From NCBI RefSeq assembly GCF_022695595.1, contig NZ_CP074380.1, forward strand, positions 5,772,001 to 5,836,000: a stretch of 64,000 nt of DNA, in the 5' to 3' direction. The notes under the pieces were generated by a model that saw nothing but the letters and a program-made list of their open reading frames with translations, made no database searches and was not told the DNA's origin. The stretch comes from Streptomyces sp. MST-110588. GTDB taxonomy: Bacteria > Actinomycetota > Actinomycetes > Streptomycetales > Streptomycetaceae. Below, piece by piece: positions 54,009 to 62,803 of this stretch. Made by a program: the position numbers and the translations under genes. The first letter of the stretch is position 1; each line of letters starts with the position of its first letter.

Positions 54009-55445
54009 GTGGTGGCAGCCGCTCGTTCGGCCTGGCGGGAGGTACCCCGTCACCAGGTACGCCGGTTCGCGGCACGTGCCCTGGAGGAGGTGCCCTCCCT
54101 CGCCCAGGAGATCCTGCGCGAGATCCGCCGCGAATTCCCGCAACTTCCCCTGGTGGCCGACGAGAACGGTGAGCCCAGGGCGCTGACCGGCATCCGGCAG
54201 TCCCTGGAGCACTTCGTGGACCACATGACCGCCGGACTGGACCGCCCCCTCGTCCACCCCAGGGTCTTCCAGGATTTCGGGCGCGGCGAGGGCATCCACG
54301 GCCGCAGCCTCGACGCGCTCCAGGCGATCTACCGGCTCGGCGTACGGCTGGCCTGGCGGCGGCTGGCCGAGATCGGACAGCAGGTGTCGATCCCGGCGCC
54401 CGCCATGTACGAGCTGGCCGAGTCCGGGTTCGAGTACCTGGACGGGCTGGTGGCCGAGTCCGTACGCGGCTTCGCCGAGGCCGCGGCCCGCCAGGCCGGC
54501 GAGCGGCTGCGGCTGCAACGCCGCCTGATGGAACTGCTGTTCACGGAGCACGGGCGGACGGGTGGCGGGGCCGGCGGTGCCAGGAACGGGGCCCGAGCGG
54601 GGCCGCGGGGCGCTTCATGGTGCGCCGGGACCGCGGCGGGGGCCGGAACCGGGTACGGGAGCGGGCAAGGGGACGGGCACGGGACCGGAGACGGTGACCG
54701 CGGCGGACGCAGGGCCGCGGGCGGCGCCAGGCCCGGTTCCGGTGCCACGGCCGGCTCCGGAACCGGACGGTCCGGACTCTCCGCCGGGCTCGTCGAGCGC
54801 GCCGCCCGGATCGGCTGGCCGCTGCCCGAACGCGTCGCCGTGGCCGTCCTGTTACGGCCCGCCCGGGAGTCCGTCGCACCCGCCGTCCCCGCGGACGTCC
54901 TCCTGGACATGGACTGCGAACGGCCGCGCATGGTGGTGCCGGAGCCGGACGCGGCGGGCCGGCGCGACCTCCTGCGCCGGGCGACGGCCGGCTGGTCGGG
55001 CGCCATCGGCCCCGCCGTACCGCTCATGGACGCCGCCAAGTCGCTGCGCTGGGCCACCGCCGCGGTCGACCTGATGGAGCGGGGCCTGCTGCCCTCGGGA
55101 CGGATGCTGCACTGCACCGAGCACACCGAGGCGCTCATCCTCCTGCCGCCCGAGGAGCTGATCGAGGACCTGACCCGGCGCCGGCTCGCGCCCCTGGCAC
55201 ACTGCGGCCCCACCCACGGCCGTCGGCTTGCCGAGACCCTGCTGGCCTGGCTGGAGACGCGCGGCGGGGCCCCGGAGGTCGCCGCCCGGCTCGGCGTCCA
55301 CCCGCAGACCGTCCGCTACCGCCTGCGGCAGATACGGGAGTTGTGGGGCGCGGACATGGAGGACCCGGACCGGCGCTTCGAACTGGAACTGGTGCTGCGC
55401 GCCCGGCGGCTGCGCGGCGCGCTGGGCGTACCCGGCCGGGAGTGA
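54009..55445 (+). CDS. PucR/CdaR-type helix-turn-helix regulator
   Basis: A 478-residue protein. The N-terminal domain is a RsbRD/PucR-like helical sensor (SLEHFVDHMTAGLDRP). After residue about 180 a 75-residue Gly/Ala/Arg low-complexity insert (repeated Gly-Ser/Thr-Gly) interrupts. A GGDEF-like CdaR domain follows, then the C-terminal PucR HTH: VAARLGVHPQTVRYRLRQIR. Start GTG 54009 was preferred (AGGAG upstream); GTG 53967 would overlap the small gene. Confidence 0.85.
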   Translation: MVAAARSAWREVPRHQVRRFAARALEEVPSLAQEILREIRREFPQLPLVADENGEPRALTGIRQSLEHFVDHMTAGLDRPLVHPRVFQDFGRGEGIHGRSLDALQAIYRLGVRLAWRRLAEIGQQVSIPAPAMYELAESGFEYLDGLVAESVRGFAEAAARQAGERLRLQRRLMELLFTEHGRTGGGAGGARNGARAGPRGASWCAGTAAGAGTGYGSGQGDGHGTGDGDRGGRRAAGGARPGSGATAGSGTGRSGLSAGLVERAARIGWPLPERVAVAVLLRPARESVAPAVPADVLLDMDCERPRMVVPEPDAAGRRDLLRRATAGWSGAIGPAVPLMDAAKSLRWATAAVDLMERGLLPSGRMLHCTEHTEALILLPPEELIEDLTRRRLAPLAHCGPTHGRRLAETLLAWLETRGGAPEVAARLGVHPQTVRYRLRQIRELWGADMEDPDRRFELELVLRARRLRGALGVPGRE

Positions 55446-55475
55446 GGCCCGGCGCCCTGCCCCCGCAAGCGGACC

Positions 55476-56564
55476 TCAGCGCTCCTGGTGCGCCGCTTCT
55501 GCCGGTCCTGCCGCTTCTGCTGCTTCTTCTGGTCCTGCCGCTTCTTCTGGTTCTGCCGGTCCTGCCGCTTCTTCTGGTTCCTCCGCCACCAGCGGGCCGA
55601 TGCCGTCCAGCAGCCGCGCCAGCCCGAACTCGAAGATCGAGTCCAGGGTCAGCGACTCCTCACCGCCGGCCACCTCCACCTGCGCGTACATCGGATAGGA
55701 GCCGGAGGCGATGATCCGCTCGTACATCGGCTCCATCGCGTCCATCCACTGACCGCGGCTCAGTCCGGTCTCCTGCTCGTTCTCCAGCTCGTCCTCCAGG
55801 CTGACCGCCGTGCCGCGCACATGATTGATCAGCGTGAGGGCCACGTGGAGCTTGGTCACCGGGTCGGGGATCGCCGTACGGGCCATCGTCCACTCGATGA
55901 GCGCCATGGCGTTGGGCATCGGCGTCGGGCGGGTCATCGACAGGTACGGGGCCAGCCAGGGGTGCCGGTGGTAGAGCTCCCACTGGAGCCGGGCGCCCGC
56001 CTCCATCCGGCCGCGCCAGTCCCGTGGCGCGGGATCGGGCAGCTCCGGCTCGCCGAAGGCGGCCTCCGCCATGGCGAACAGCAGCTCGTGCTTGTTGGCC
56101 ACATGCCGGTAGAGCGCCATCGAGGACACCCCGAACTCGGCCGCGACCCGGCGCATCGACAGCGCCCGCAGCCCCTCGGCGTCGGCGACCGCCATCGCGG
56201 CCCGTACGACGCGCTCGCGGCTCAGCCCGCTGCCGCCCTCGTCCCGGTCCTGATCCCGGCGCCGGTCGTGATTCCGGCCCCGGTCGCGGTGCCGGCGCTC
56301 GTGCGGTGGCAGGGCCCCGGCGGGCGCCCGGTGGGCGGGGCCGGGTGCGGCGACCACGGTCCCCACCCCCGGCACGGCCCGTACGAGCCCTTCCTGCCGC
56401 AGCGTCGCCAGCACCTTCGTGGCGGTGGCCATCGCCACCCCCCACTCCTGGGTGATGCCCCGCGTGGACGGCACCCGGTCGCCCGCCCCCAGCTCCCCGT
56501 CGGTGATACGGCGCCGGATCTCGGCGACGATCCGAAGGTAGGGCGGCGGCTCGGAGCGGTCCAC
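55476..56564 (-). CDS. GntR-TetR double helix-turn-helix regulator
   Basis: A 362-residue protein. Residues 1-75 are a GntR winged helix (RRITDGELGAGDRVPSTRGI, VLATLRQEGLVRAVPG). An Arg/Asp/His-rich charged linker of 40 residues follows. Residues about 115-165 are a TetR HTH (VVRAAMAVADAEGLRALSMR, FGVSSMALYRHVANK) with a TetR ligand domain after it. The C-terminus has EEAAGP/AEAAGP repeats coded by repetitive DNA at 55490-55580. GTG start. Likely controls drug-resistance genes; the partner is unknown. Confidence 0.88.
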   Translation of the reverse strand: MDRSEPPPYLRIVAEIRRRITDGELGAGDRVPSTRGITQEWGVAMATATKVLATLRQEGLVRAVPGVGTVVAAPGPAHRAPAGALPPHERRHRDRGRNHDRRRDQDRDEGGSGLSRERVVRAAMAVADAEGLRALSMRRVAAEFGVSSMALYRHVANKHELLFAMAEAAFGEPELPDPAPRDWRGRMEAGARLQWELYHRHPWLAPYLSMTRPTPMPNAMALIEWTMARTAIPDPVTKLHVALTLINHVRGTAVSLEDELENEQETGLSRGQWMDAMEPMYERIIASGSYPMYAQVEVAGGEESLTLDSIFEFGLARLLDGIGPLVAEEPEEAAGPAEPEEAAGPEEAAEAAGPAEAAHQER

Positions 56565-56719
56565 GGCGACAACCTCCGTACTAGTGCACCAGATGGTCCG
56601 AACCTATCAGGGGGACATGACAGGAGGTTTTCCGTGCGGTTTCCTGTGCATACGGGCAGCGGACGGCAAGGGGGGCGGGCGGCGACGGGCGGGCCGCCGC
56701 GCCCCCCGCCCCCGGCGGA

Positions 56720-57358
56720 TCAGGTGAAGTCCAACTCGCCCGTACGGGTCCGCTTCAGCTCGAAGAACTTGTCGTAGCCGGCGAGCAGACGCACGCCGTC
56801 AAAGACCCGTACGGCGTCCTCGCCGCGCGGGATCGCGGTCAGGACGGGCCCGAAGAAGGCCACGCCGTCGATGTGCAGGGTGGGCGTGCCGACGTCCTCA
56901 CCGACCGGGTCCATGCCCTCGTGGTGGCTCTTGCGCAGCGCCTCGTCGTGGTCCGTGCCGTGCGCCGCCTTGCCCAGTTCGACGGGCAGGCCCACCTCGG
57001 CGAGCGCCTCCTCGATGACGGCTCCGGTGTCCTCGCGGCCGTTGGTGTGGATACGGGTCCCCAGTGCGGTGTAGAGGTCGCGCAGTACGCCCTCCCCGTG
57101 CTCCTGCGCCGCCGCGATGCACACCCGCACCGGCCCCCACCCGGCGTCCAGCAGCTCGCGGTAGCGCTCGGGGAGGTCTTCGCGGCCCTCATTGAGGACG
57201 GACAGGCTCATCACGCGGAAGCGCAGGTCCAGCTCACGGTGGCGCTCCACCTCCAGGATCCAGCGGGAGGTGATCCAGGCGAAGGGGCAGATGGGGTCGA
57301 AGTAGAAGTCGACGGTGTGGCGGGAGCCGCTCTGGGAAGCCGGAGGCCGAGAAGTCAT
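56720..57358 (-). CDS. DsbA-family oxidoreductase (Rv2466c/mycothiol-dependent type)
   Basis: A 212-residue thioredoxin-like protein. [18 protein letters not shown] has a CPFA active site: one Cys where Mycobacterium Rv2466c has [21 protein letters not shown] holds the cis-Pro. A monothiol mechanism with mycothiol is plausible. Divergent or independent from MarR. Confidence 0.88.
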   Translation of the reverse strand: MTSRPPASQSGSRHTVDFYFDPICPFAWITSRWILEVERHRELDLRFRVMSLSVLNEGREDLPERYRELLDAGWGPVRVCIAAAQEHGEGVLRDLYTALGTRIHTNGREDTGAVIEEALAEVGLPVELGKAAHGTDHDEALRKSHHEGMDPVGEDVGTPTLHIDGVAFFGPVLTAIPRGEDAVRVFDGVRLLAGYDKFFELKRTRTGELDFT

Positions 57359-57464
57359 GGCCACAGGTTAGTCCGGAGTTGGATCATTGAATGGTCCGCT
57401 TCGGCCGCGGGATCGTGGGCCAATCGGGTGGCTCGTGCCGCCCGCGCCGCCCGTGCCCTCGTCG

Positions 57465-57929
57465 TCACTTCTGTTCCGGACCCTCCTGTTCCGGACCCCG
57501 TTCCGGGACCATGCCGAGCATCCGCTGGAGCAGCTCCTTCAGGAGGGTGCGCTCGGCGACGGTCAGTCCGCCCAGTGGTTCGCGGGCGAAGTCCAGGGAC
57601 GTACGCAGCCGTTCGGCCGTCCGCCGGCCCTCTTCCGTCGGGGCGGCGAGCTTGACCCGCCGGTCGGCGGGGTCGGGGCGGCGCTCGACCAGGCCGCGGG
57701 ACTCCAGCCGGTCCACGATCCCCGTCACGTTCGACGGCTCGCACTTCAGGCGCTGGGCTATGCGCCGCATCGGCAGCGGCTCGCGGGCGAGGAGTCCCAG
57801 GACGCGTGCCTGGGCACCCGTGAGGGAGTGCTGCGCCGCCGCGAGCTCGTACTCCTCGTAGTAGCGGGCCACGACGGTGCCGATCAGCTCGACGACCTCA
57901 ACGGTCAAGGGGTCCGGGCGAGGAGTCAT
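57465..57929 (-). CDS. MarR-family regulator
   Basis: A 154-residue protein with winged helix LPMRRIAQRLKCEPSNVTGI and DRLESRGLVERRPDPADRRV. A Cys (residue about 68) in the recognition helix could sense oxidants. The C-terminus is Glu/Pro-rich. Divergent from the oxidoreductase/ohr genes, with a dyad in between, so it probably represses them. Confidence 0.9.
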   Translation of the reverse strand: MTPRPDPLTVEVVELIGTVVARYYEEYELAAAQHSLTGAQARVLGLLAREPLPMRRIAQRLKCEPSNVTGIVDRLESRGLVERRPDPADRRVKLAAPTEEGRRTAERLRTSLDFAREPLGGLTVAERTLLKELLQRMLGMVPERGPEQEGPEQK

Positions 57930-57951
57930 GCACATCAGGATACCGGTTTGC

Positions 57952-57980
57952 TTGACAACCTGAAATATTCAGGAGCATGG
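57952..57980 (+). promoter_or_regulatory. -35 box with overlapping CCTGAA-N3-TTCAGG operator
   Basis: TTGACA at 57952-57957 matches a -35 hexamer. A perfect inverted repeat CCTGAA/TTCAGG with a 3-base spacer covers 57959-57973, inside the -35/-10 spacer. A poor -10 follows near 57976. This suits repression by the divergent MarR. Confidence 0.65.
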
Positions 57981-58017
57981 TTGTTTCACCACCTGAAGCA
58001 TTTGGAGGACCGAGATC

Positions 58018-59037
58018 ATGTCCGAACTGCCCACGACCGGCCGTGAATGGCACCTCGTCGCCCGCCCGCACGGCTGGCCGAAGCCCGAGGACTTCGCCCT
58101 GCGCGAGGCCCCGGTCCCCGAGGTCGGTGAGGGCCAGATCCTGGTCCGCAACTCCTGCTTCTCGGTCGATCCGTACATGCGCGGCCGGATGAACGACGTC
58201 AAGTCCTACGTCCCGCCCTTCGAGCTGGACCGGCCGATGGAAGGCGGCGCGGTCGGCGAGGTGCTCGCCTCGCGCGCCCCGGAGATCTCCGTCGGCGACC
58301 ACGTCCTGCACGGGCTGGGCTGGCGCGAGTACGCGGTGCTGGACGCCAAGCGCGCCGCCAAGATCGACACCTCCCGCGCCCCGGCCTCCGCCTACCTCGG
58401 CGCGCTGGGCATGCCGGGCCTGACCGCCTACGCGGGCCTGCTGGAGGTGGCCTCCTTCAAGGAGGGCGACGCCGTCTTCGTCTCCGGCGCGGCCGGCGCG
58501 GTCGGCAGCCAGGTCGGGCAGATAGCCAAGCTCAAGGGCGCCTCGCGGGTGATCGGCAGCGCCGGCTCCGACGAGAAGGTGCGGGTGCTGGTCGAGGAGT
58601 ACGGCTTCGACGCGGCGTTCAACTACAAGAACGGCCCGGTGGCCGAGCAGTTGAAGAAGGCCGCCCCCGACGGCATCGACGTCTACTTCGACAACGTCGG
58701 CGGCGACCACCTCGAAGCGGCCATCAGCTCGCTGAACGTGCACGGCCGGGTCGCCGTCTGCGGCATGATCTCGCAGTACAACGCCACCGAGCCGACGCCC
58801 GCGCCGCGCAACATCGCACTGGTCATCGGCAAGCGGCTGCGCATCCAGGGCCTGCTCGTCAGCGACCACTCCCACCTCCAGCCGAAGTTCATCGAGGAGG
58901 GCTCCGCCTGGGTGCAGTCGGGCGCGCTGAAGTACCGCGAGACGAAGGTGTCCGGCATCGAGAAGGGCGTCGACGCCTTCCTCGGCATGCTGCGCGGCGA
59001 GAACACCGGAAAGATGATCGTCAGCCTCACCGACTGA
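58018..59037 (+). CDS. NADP-dependent alkenal/enone oxidoreductase (MDR, CurA-like)
   Basis: A 339-residue zinc-free medium-chain reductase: FSVDPYMRGRMND near the N-terminus, VSGAAGAVGSQVGQIAKLKG for cofactor, and YFDNVGGDHLEAAI. The family reduces 2-alkenals and enones with NADPH, protecting from electrophiles. GGAGG precedes ATG 58018. Divergent from MarR and upstream of ohr. Confidence 0.92.
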   Translation: MSELPTTGREWHLVARPHGWPKPEDFALREAPVPEVGEGQILVRNSCFSVDPYMRGRMNDVKSYVPPFELDRPMEGGAVGEVLASRAPEISVGDHVLHGLGWREYAVLDAKRAAKIDTSRAPASAYLGALGMPGLTAYAGLLEVASFKEGDAVFVSGAAGAVGSQVGQIAKLKGASRVIGSAGSDEKVRVLVEEYGFDAAFNYKNGPVAEQLKKAAPDGIDVYFDNVGGDHLEAAISSLNVHGRVAVCGMISQYNATEPTPAPRNIALVIGKRLRIQGLLVSDHSHLQPKFIEEGSAWVQSGALKYRETKVSGIEKGVDAFLGMLRGENTGKMIVSLTD

Positions 59038-59161
59038 CCTCTGGCCCCGCCCCGCTCCCGCCCCTGACCCCGCCGCGGCGCGTCCGCCGCGGGGCCGTGG
59101 GCCCGCCACCAAGCCGTCGCGACCGTGGGCGCGCGTCGCGGCGAACCAAGGAGGATCACTG

Positions 59162-59590
<429 letters not shown>

Positions 59591-59799
59591 GGCACAGACT
59601 CCTCCGGCCGTCCGACGCGGCGAGGACCGCACCCCGACCGGGCACCCCGGCCGGGATGCGGCCCTCCGCCACCACGGTCTCCCGTGTGCTCACGGTCCCC
59701 AGCCAGCGGCCGGCGACGACGCCCCGTACGTACCTGCCGTACGGGGAAACACACGCCGGGCGCCGCCCTCAGCCCCACGGCCCCGGGCCGACCGACCGC

Positions 59800-60189
59800 G
59801 ACCATCGCGCTCACCGACACCGACGAAGGCATGCGGCTCAGCAACCGAGCCCTCTCGTCCTGGTACGGAGACGTGGTCGTGGTGACCAGGTCGGCCCGGC
59901 GCGCGCCCCCTCCGGCGAGTGGCTCACCATGGCCCGCCCCGATCAGTTGCGCGGCCAGGTCGAGGAGAACTTGCGCCGGCTCGGCCCCGTGGTCTGCGTG
60001 CGGAACTCCTACAGCCTGGACCGGCGCCGCGCCGACGAAAGCGGGCTGGTGGACCTGTGCGGGGGGCAGGGCATCGCCTTCGTCCCGTTCTTCACCGCCT
60101 CCCGGCTGCGGCGTGAGGCAGCCGCAGCCGCGGCCGTAGGCCAGGAGCACAACGCGCGCGTCCGCTCCGTCGCGGCACCCCCTCGATGA
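59800..60189 (+). pseudogene. Aldo/keto reductase relic
   Basis: Two frames give parts: an upstream [15 protein letters not shown] segment, then [26 protein letters not shown], directly followed by [20 protein letters not shown] and [13 protein letters not shown]. Normal aldo/keto reductases have about 60 residues between LRQLG and PVVCVQN, including the conserved ligand region. Deletions and a frameshift make it non-functional. Confidence 0.65.
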
Positions 60190-60320
60190 CGCCCACCCTC
60201 AGGTCCGCTCGTCGGATCCGCCGGTACCGCCCCGCCTCGCCTGCCGGTGAACTAAAAAGATCCGATGTGGACAGAAGACCACAGGTGACCGCCGCTCATT
60301 CTCTGCGCTTCGATGATTGA

Positions 60321-60362
60321 GGCTGATGACTGACGGCTGATGAGTGACGGCTGATGAGTGAC
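60321..60362. repeat. Three 14-bp tandem repeats upstream of ribokinase gene
   Basis: GGCTGATGASTGAC occurs at 60321-60334, 60335-60348 and 60349-60362; a half unit follows. Located 43-84 bases before the ribokinase ATG, so it may act in its promoter or be slippage-derived. Confidence 0.7.
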
Positions 60363-60404
60363 GAGTGACATGGCCGCTTCGGCGACGAGGAAAGAAGAGA
60401 ATCG

Positions 60405-61298
60405 ATGTACGAGGTACTGGTGGTGGGCTCGGCCAACGCGGACCTGACGGTCCGGGTGGAGCGGCGTCCGGGCGCGGGTGAGACCGTGCTCGGCACGGAC
60501 CTGGTCGAGACGGCGGGCGGCAAGGGCGCCAACCAGGCCGCCGCCGCGGCCCGGCTGGGCGGCCGGACGGCCCTCCTTGCGCGGGTCGGCGGTGACGCGT
60601 ACGGCGAACTGCTGCTGGAGGCCCAGCGCGCGGCCGGGACCGACGTACGGCATGTGATCACCGACGACGCGGCCCGGACCGGCACCGCCATGATCATCGT
60701 GGGGCCGGACGGCGACAACAGCATCGTCGTCTCGCCCGGCGCCAACGCGGCGCTCACCCCGCGGGACGTCACAGCGGCCAAGGACGTCATCGCCGGCTCG
60801 GCGGTGGTCTCCCTCCAGTTGGAGATCCCGGTGGAGACCGTACGGGCCGCCGCCGGGACGGCGCGGGAGACCGGCACCCGGGTCGTCCTGAACCCCTCGC
60901 CCAGCCCCGACCGCCTGGACCCCGAACTGCTCGCCGTGGCCGATCCGCTGGTCGTCAACGAGCACGAGGCACGGCAGCTCTCCGGCACGGACGGCGGGAC
61001 ACCCCGGGAGTGGGCCCGCGCCCTGCGCGAGCGCGGGGCGCGCTCGGTCGTGGTCACCCTGGGCGGCGACGGTGCACTGGTCTCGGATTCCTCGGGGGAG
61101 ACCGGGATCCCGGGCGTACGGGTACGGGCCGTGGACACCACGGGCGCGGGCGACGCCTTCACCGGCGCCCTCGCCGTCCGCCTGGCGCGCGGTGACTCCA
61201 CGGCGGACGCGGCCCGGTTCGCCGTACGGGTGGGAGCCGCCGCGGTCACCAAGCCCGGCGCCCAGCCCTCCTACCCGACGCTCGACGAGCTTTCGTAG
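60405..61298 (+). CDS. rbsK: Ribokinase
   Basis: A 297-residue PfkB-family kinase: GSANADLTVRVERRPGAGET, GGKGANQAAAAARLGG, and the catalytic VDTTGAGDAFTGALAV with the Asp base. It phosphorylates ribose (or deoxyribose) at C5 with ATP. It is not in an rbs transport operon, so it serves nucleoside salvage or is separately used. Confidence 0.93.
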   Translation: MYEVLVVGSANADLTVRVERRPGAGETVLGTDLVETAGGKGANQAAAAARLGGRTALLARVGGDAYGELLLEAQRAAGTDVRHVITDDAARTGTAMIIVGPDGDNSIVVSPGANAALTPRDVTAAKDVIAGSAVVSLQLEIPVETVRAAAGTARETGTRVVLNPSPSPDRLDPELLAVADPLVVNEHEARQLSGTDGGTPREWARALRERGARSVVVTLGGDGALVSDSSGETGIPGVRVRAVDTTGAGDAFTGALAVRLARGDSTADAARFAVRVGAAAVTKPGAQPSYPTLDELS

Positions 61299-61342
61299 AG
61301 CCTCGGGCAAGGAGGGCGGGCGTCAGCCGGCCAGTCAGGCGG

Positions 61343-62803
61343 TCAGGGCAGCTCCTTGGGGGCGTACAGCGCGTGGTCCGCTCCGGTCGCCATCGCCCAG
61401 TAGCGGTCGCCGTAGGACCAGTGCCACCACTCGGTCGGGTAGTTGACCAGCCCGGCACCGCTCAGCGCCGCCTCCAGGGCACGCCGGTTGGCGCGCGCCT
61501 CCTCGCCGATGTCCGGCGCGTCCGTGTAGCAGGCGCCGTCGCTCTCCTCCGGGGAGGCGTTGATGGGCGTCCCCATGTCGACGGGCCCGCCGTCGGCCGT
61601 GACGAGGGTGAGGTCCACCGCCGCGCCCGCGCTGTGCGGGGCTGTGCCGGGCGGGGAGACGTACCGGCTGGCAGCGGTGTGGATCTCCGGTTCGCTCCAC
61701 TCCGGGTGCGCGGCCCGCAGTTCGTCCGCGTACTCCTCGAAGTACCGGTACTGGAGGCCGGGTGGGCGGTAGCCCTCGACGAACAGCAGCCGCAGCCCTT
61801 CCGGCAGCGACTCCTGCGCCTTGACCAGCCGCTCCACCACGCCCGCGCGCAGATGGGCGAAGGCCCCGCGCTCGTCGTAGCGGTCCTTGTCCACCAGGAT
61901 GCCGGGCGCGGCGGTCCGTATGTCCAGCAGCGGCTCGCCGCACTCCTCCACGGGGATCGTCGTCACCTTCGGGTCCGACATCAGCGTGATGCCGGAAGCG
62001 GCGATGGTGGTCGCAGTGGCCGTAGCGGTCCTGGTTCCGGTTTCCTCCGTTTCGGCAGTGCTGCCCACGTCCGCCAGGATCAGGCAGGGCGCCTCGTCGG
62101 CCTCCGCCGCCTGTGCCGCGTCCGTCACCTCGGTCGGCTGCGCGATACGCCCGCCGTCAGGGGACCAGGCGCCGCTGTGCCCGCAGGCGGGCCCCGCGCT
62201 GCCGCTGCCGATGCCGTTGGCGAGCAGGACGTACAGGCCGTTGTCCCGCGCCAGGTCCGCGTACCGGGAGACCCGCTCGGGCGTGCCGTGGAAGGAGCTG
62301 GCGAGGTACACCGCACAGCCGTCCGCCGCGGCCCGCGCGGCAACCTCGGGGAAGCTGTTGTCGTAGCAGGTGGCCAGCGCGAACCGCAGGCCGTCCAGGG
62401 TGAACCGGCCGTCGGCGGCGCCCGGTTCGAAGACGTCGTTCTCCTCCTCGAACAGATGCCGCTTGTCGTAGCGGGTCAGCAGCTCGCCGTCCGGCCCGTA
62501 CACGAACGAGGTGATCGTCAGCGTTCCGTGCGGTGTGCGCGCCGGGCCGTTGACGACCGCGGCGACCTTCGAGGCCCGGCACGCCTCCCGTACGGGCTCC
62601 AGCCGGATGTCGTCCGCCGTCACCGACAGCCGGTCCGGCTCGGCGGCTATCGCGCCCAGCTCGTAGTGGGTCAGGGCCAGCTCGGAGAAGACGACGAGCC
62701 GGGCACCGCGCCCGCCGGCCTCGGTGACGAGCGCGGCCATCCGCGCCGCGTTGGCGTCGATGTCCAGTGGTGCGGACGCGAATTGTGCTGCTGCGATCAT
62801 CAT
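61343..62803 (-). CDS. Carbon-nitrogen hydrolase fused to VanX-type D-Ala-D-Ala dipeptidase
   Basis: A 486-residue fusion. Residues 1-250 are a nitrilase-superfamily hydrolase with Glu41 (FSELALTHYE), Lys114 (YDKRHLF) and Cys146 (ATCYDNSF). A linker of about 25 Thr/Ala/Glu residues follows. Residues 275-486 are an M15D peptidase: Arg346 in GYRPP, zinc motif PHSAGAAVDL (His390, Asp397), catalytic Glu458 and His461 in TEWWHWSY. Both active sites look complete. VanX cuts D-Ala-D-Ala; joined to an amidase it could process wall peptides in one step. It overlaps the upstream gene by 4 bases. Confidence 0.88.
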   Translation of the reverse strand: MMIAAAQFASAPLDIDANAARMAALVTEAGGRGARLVVFSELALTHYELGAIAAEPDRLSVTADDIRLEPVREACRASKVAAVVNGPARTPHGTLTITSFVYGPDGELLTRYDKRHLFEEENDVFEPGAADGRFTLDGLRFALATCYDNSFPEVAARAAADGCAVYLASSFHGTPERVSRYADLARDNGLYVLLANGIGSGSAGPACGHSGAWSPDGGRIAQPTEVTDAAQAAEADEAPCLILADVGSTAETEETGTRTATATATTIAASGITLMSDPKVTTIPVEECGEPLLDIRTAAPGILVDKDRYDERGAFAHLRAGVVERLVKAQESLPEGLRLLFVEGYRPPGLQYRYFEEYADELRAAHPEWSEPEIHTAASRYVSPPGTAPHSAGAAVDLTLVTADGGPVDMGTPINASPEESDGACYTDAPDIGEEARANRRALEAALSGAGLVNYPTEWWHWSYGDRYWAMATGADHALYAPKELP

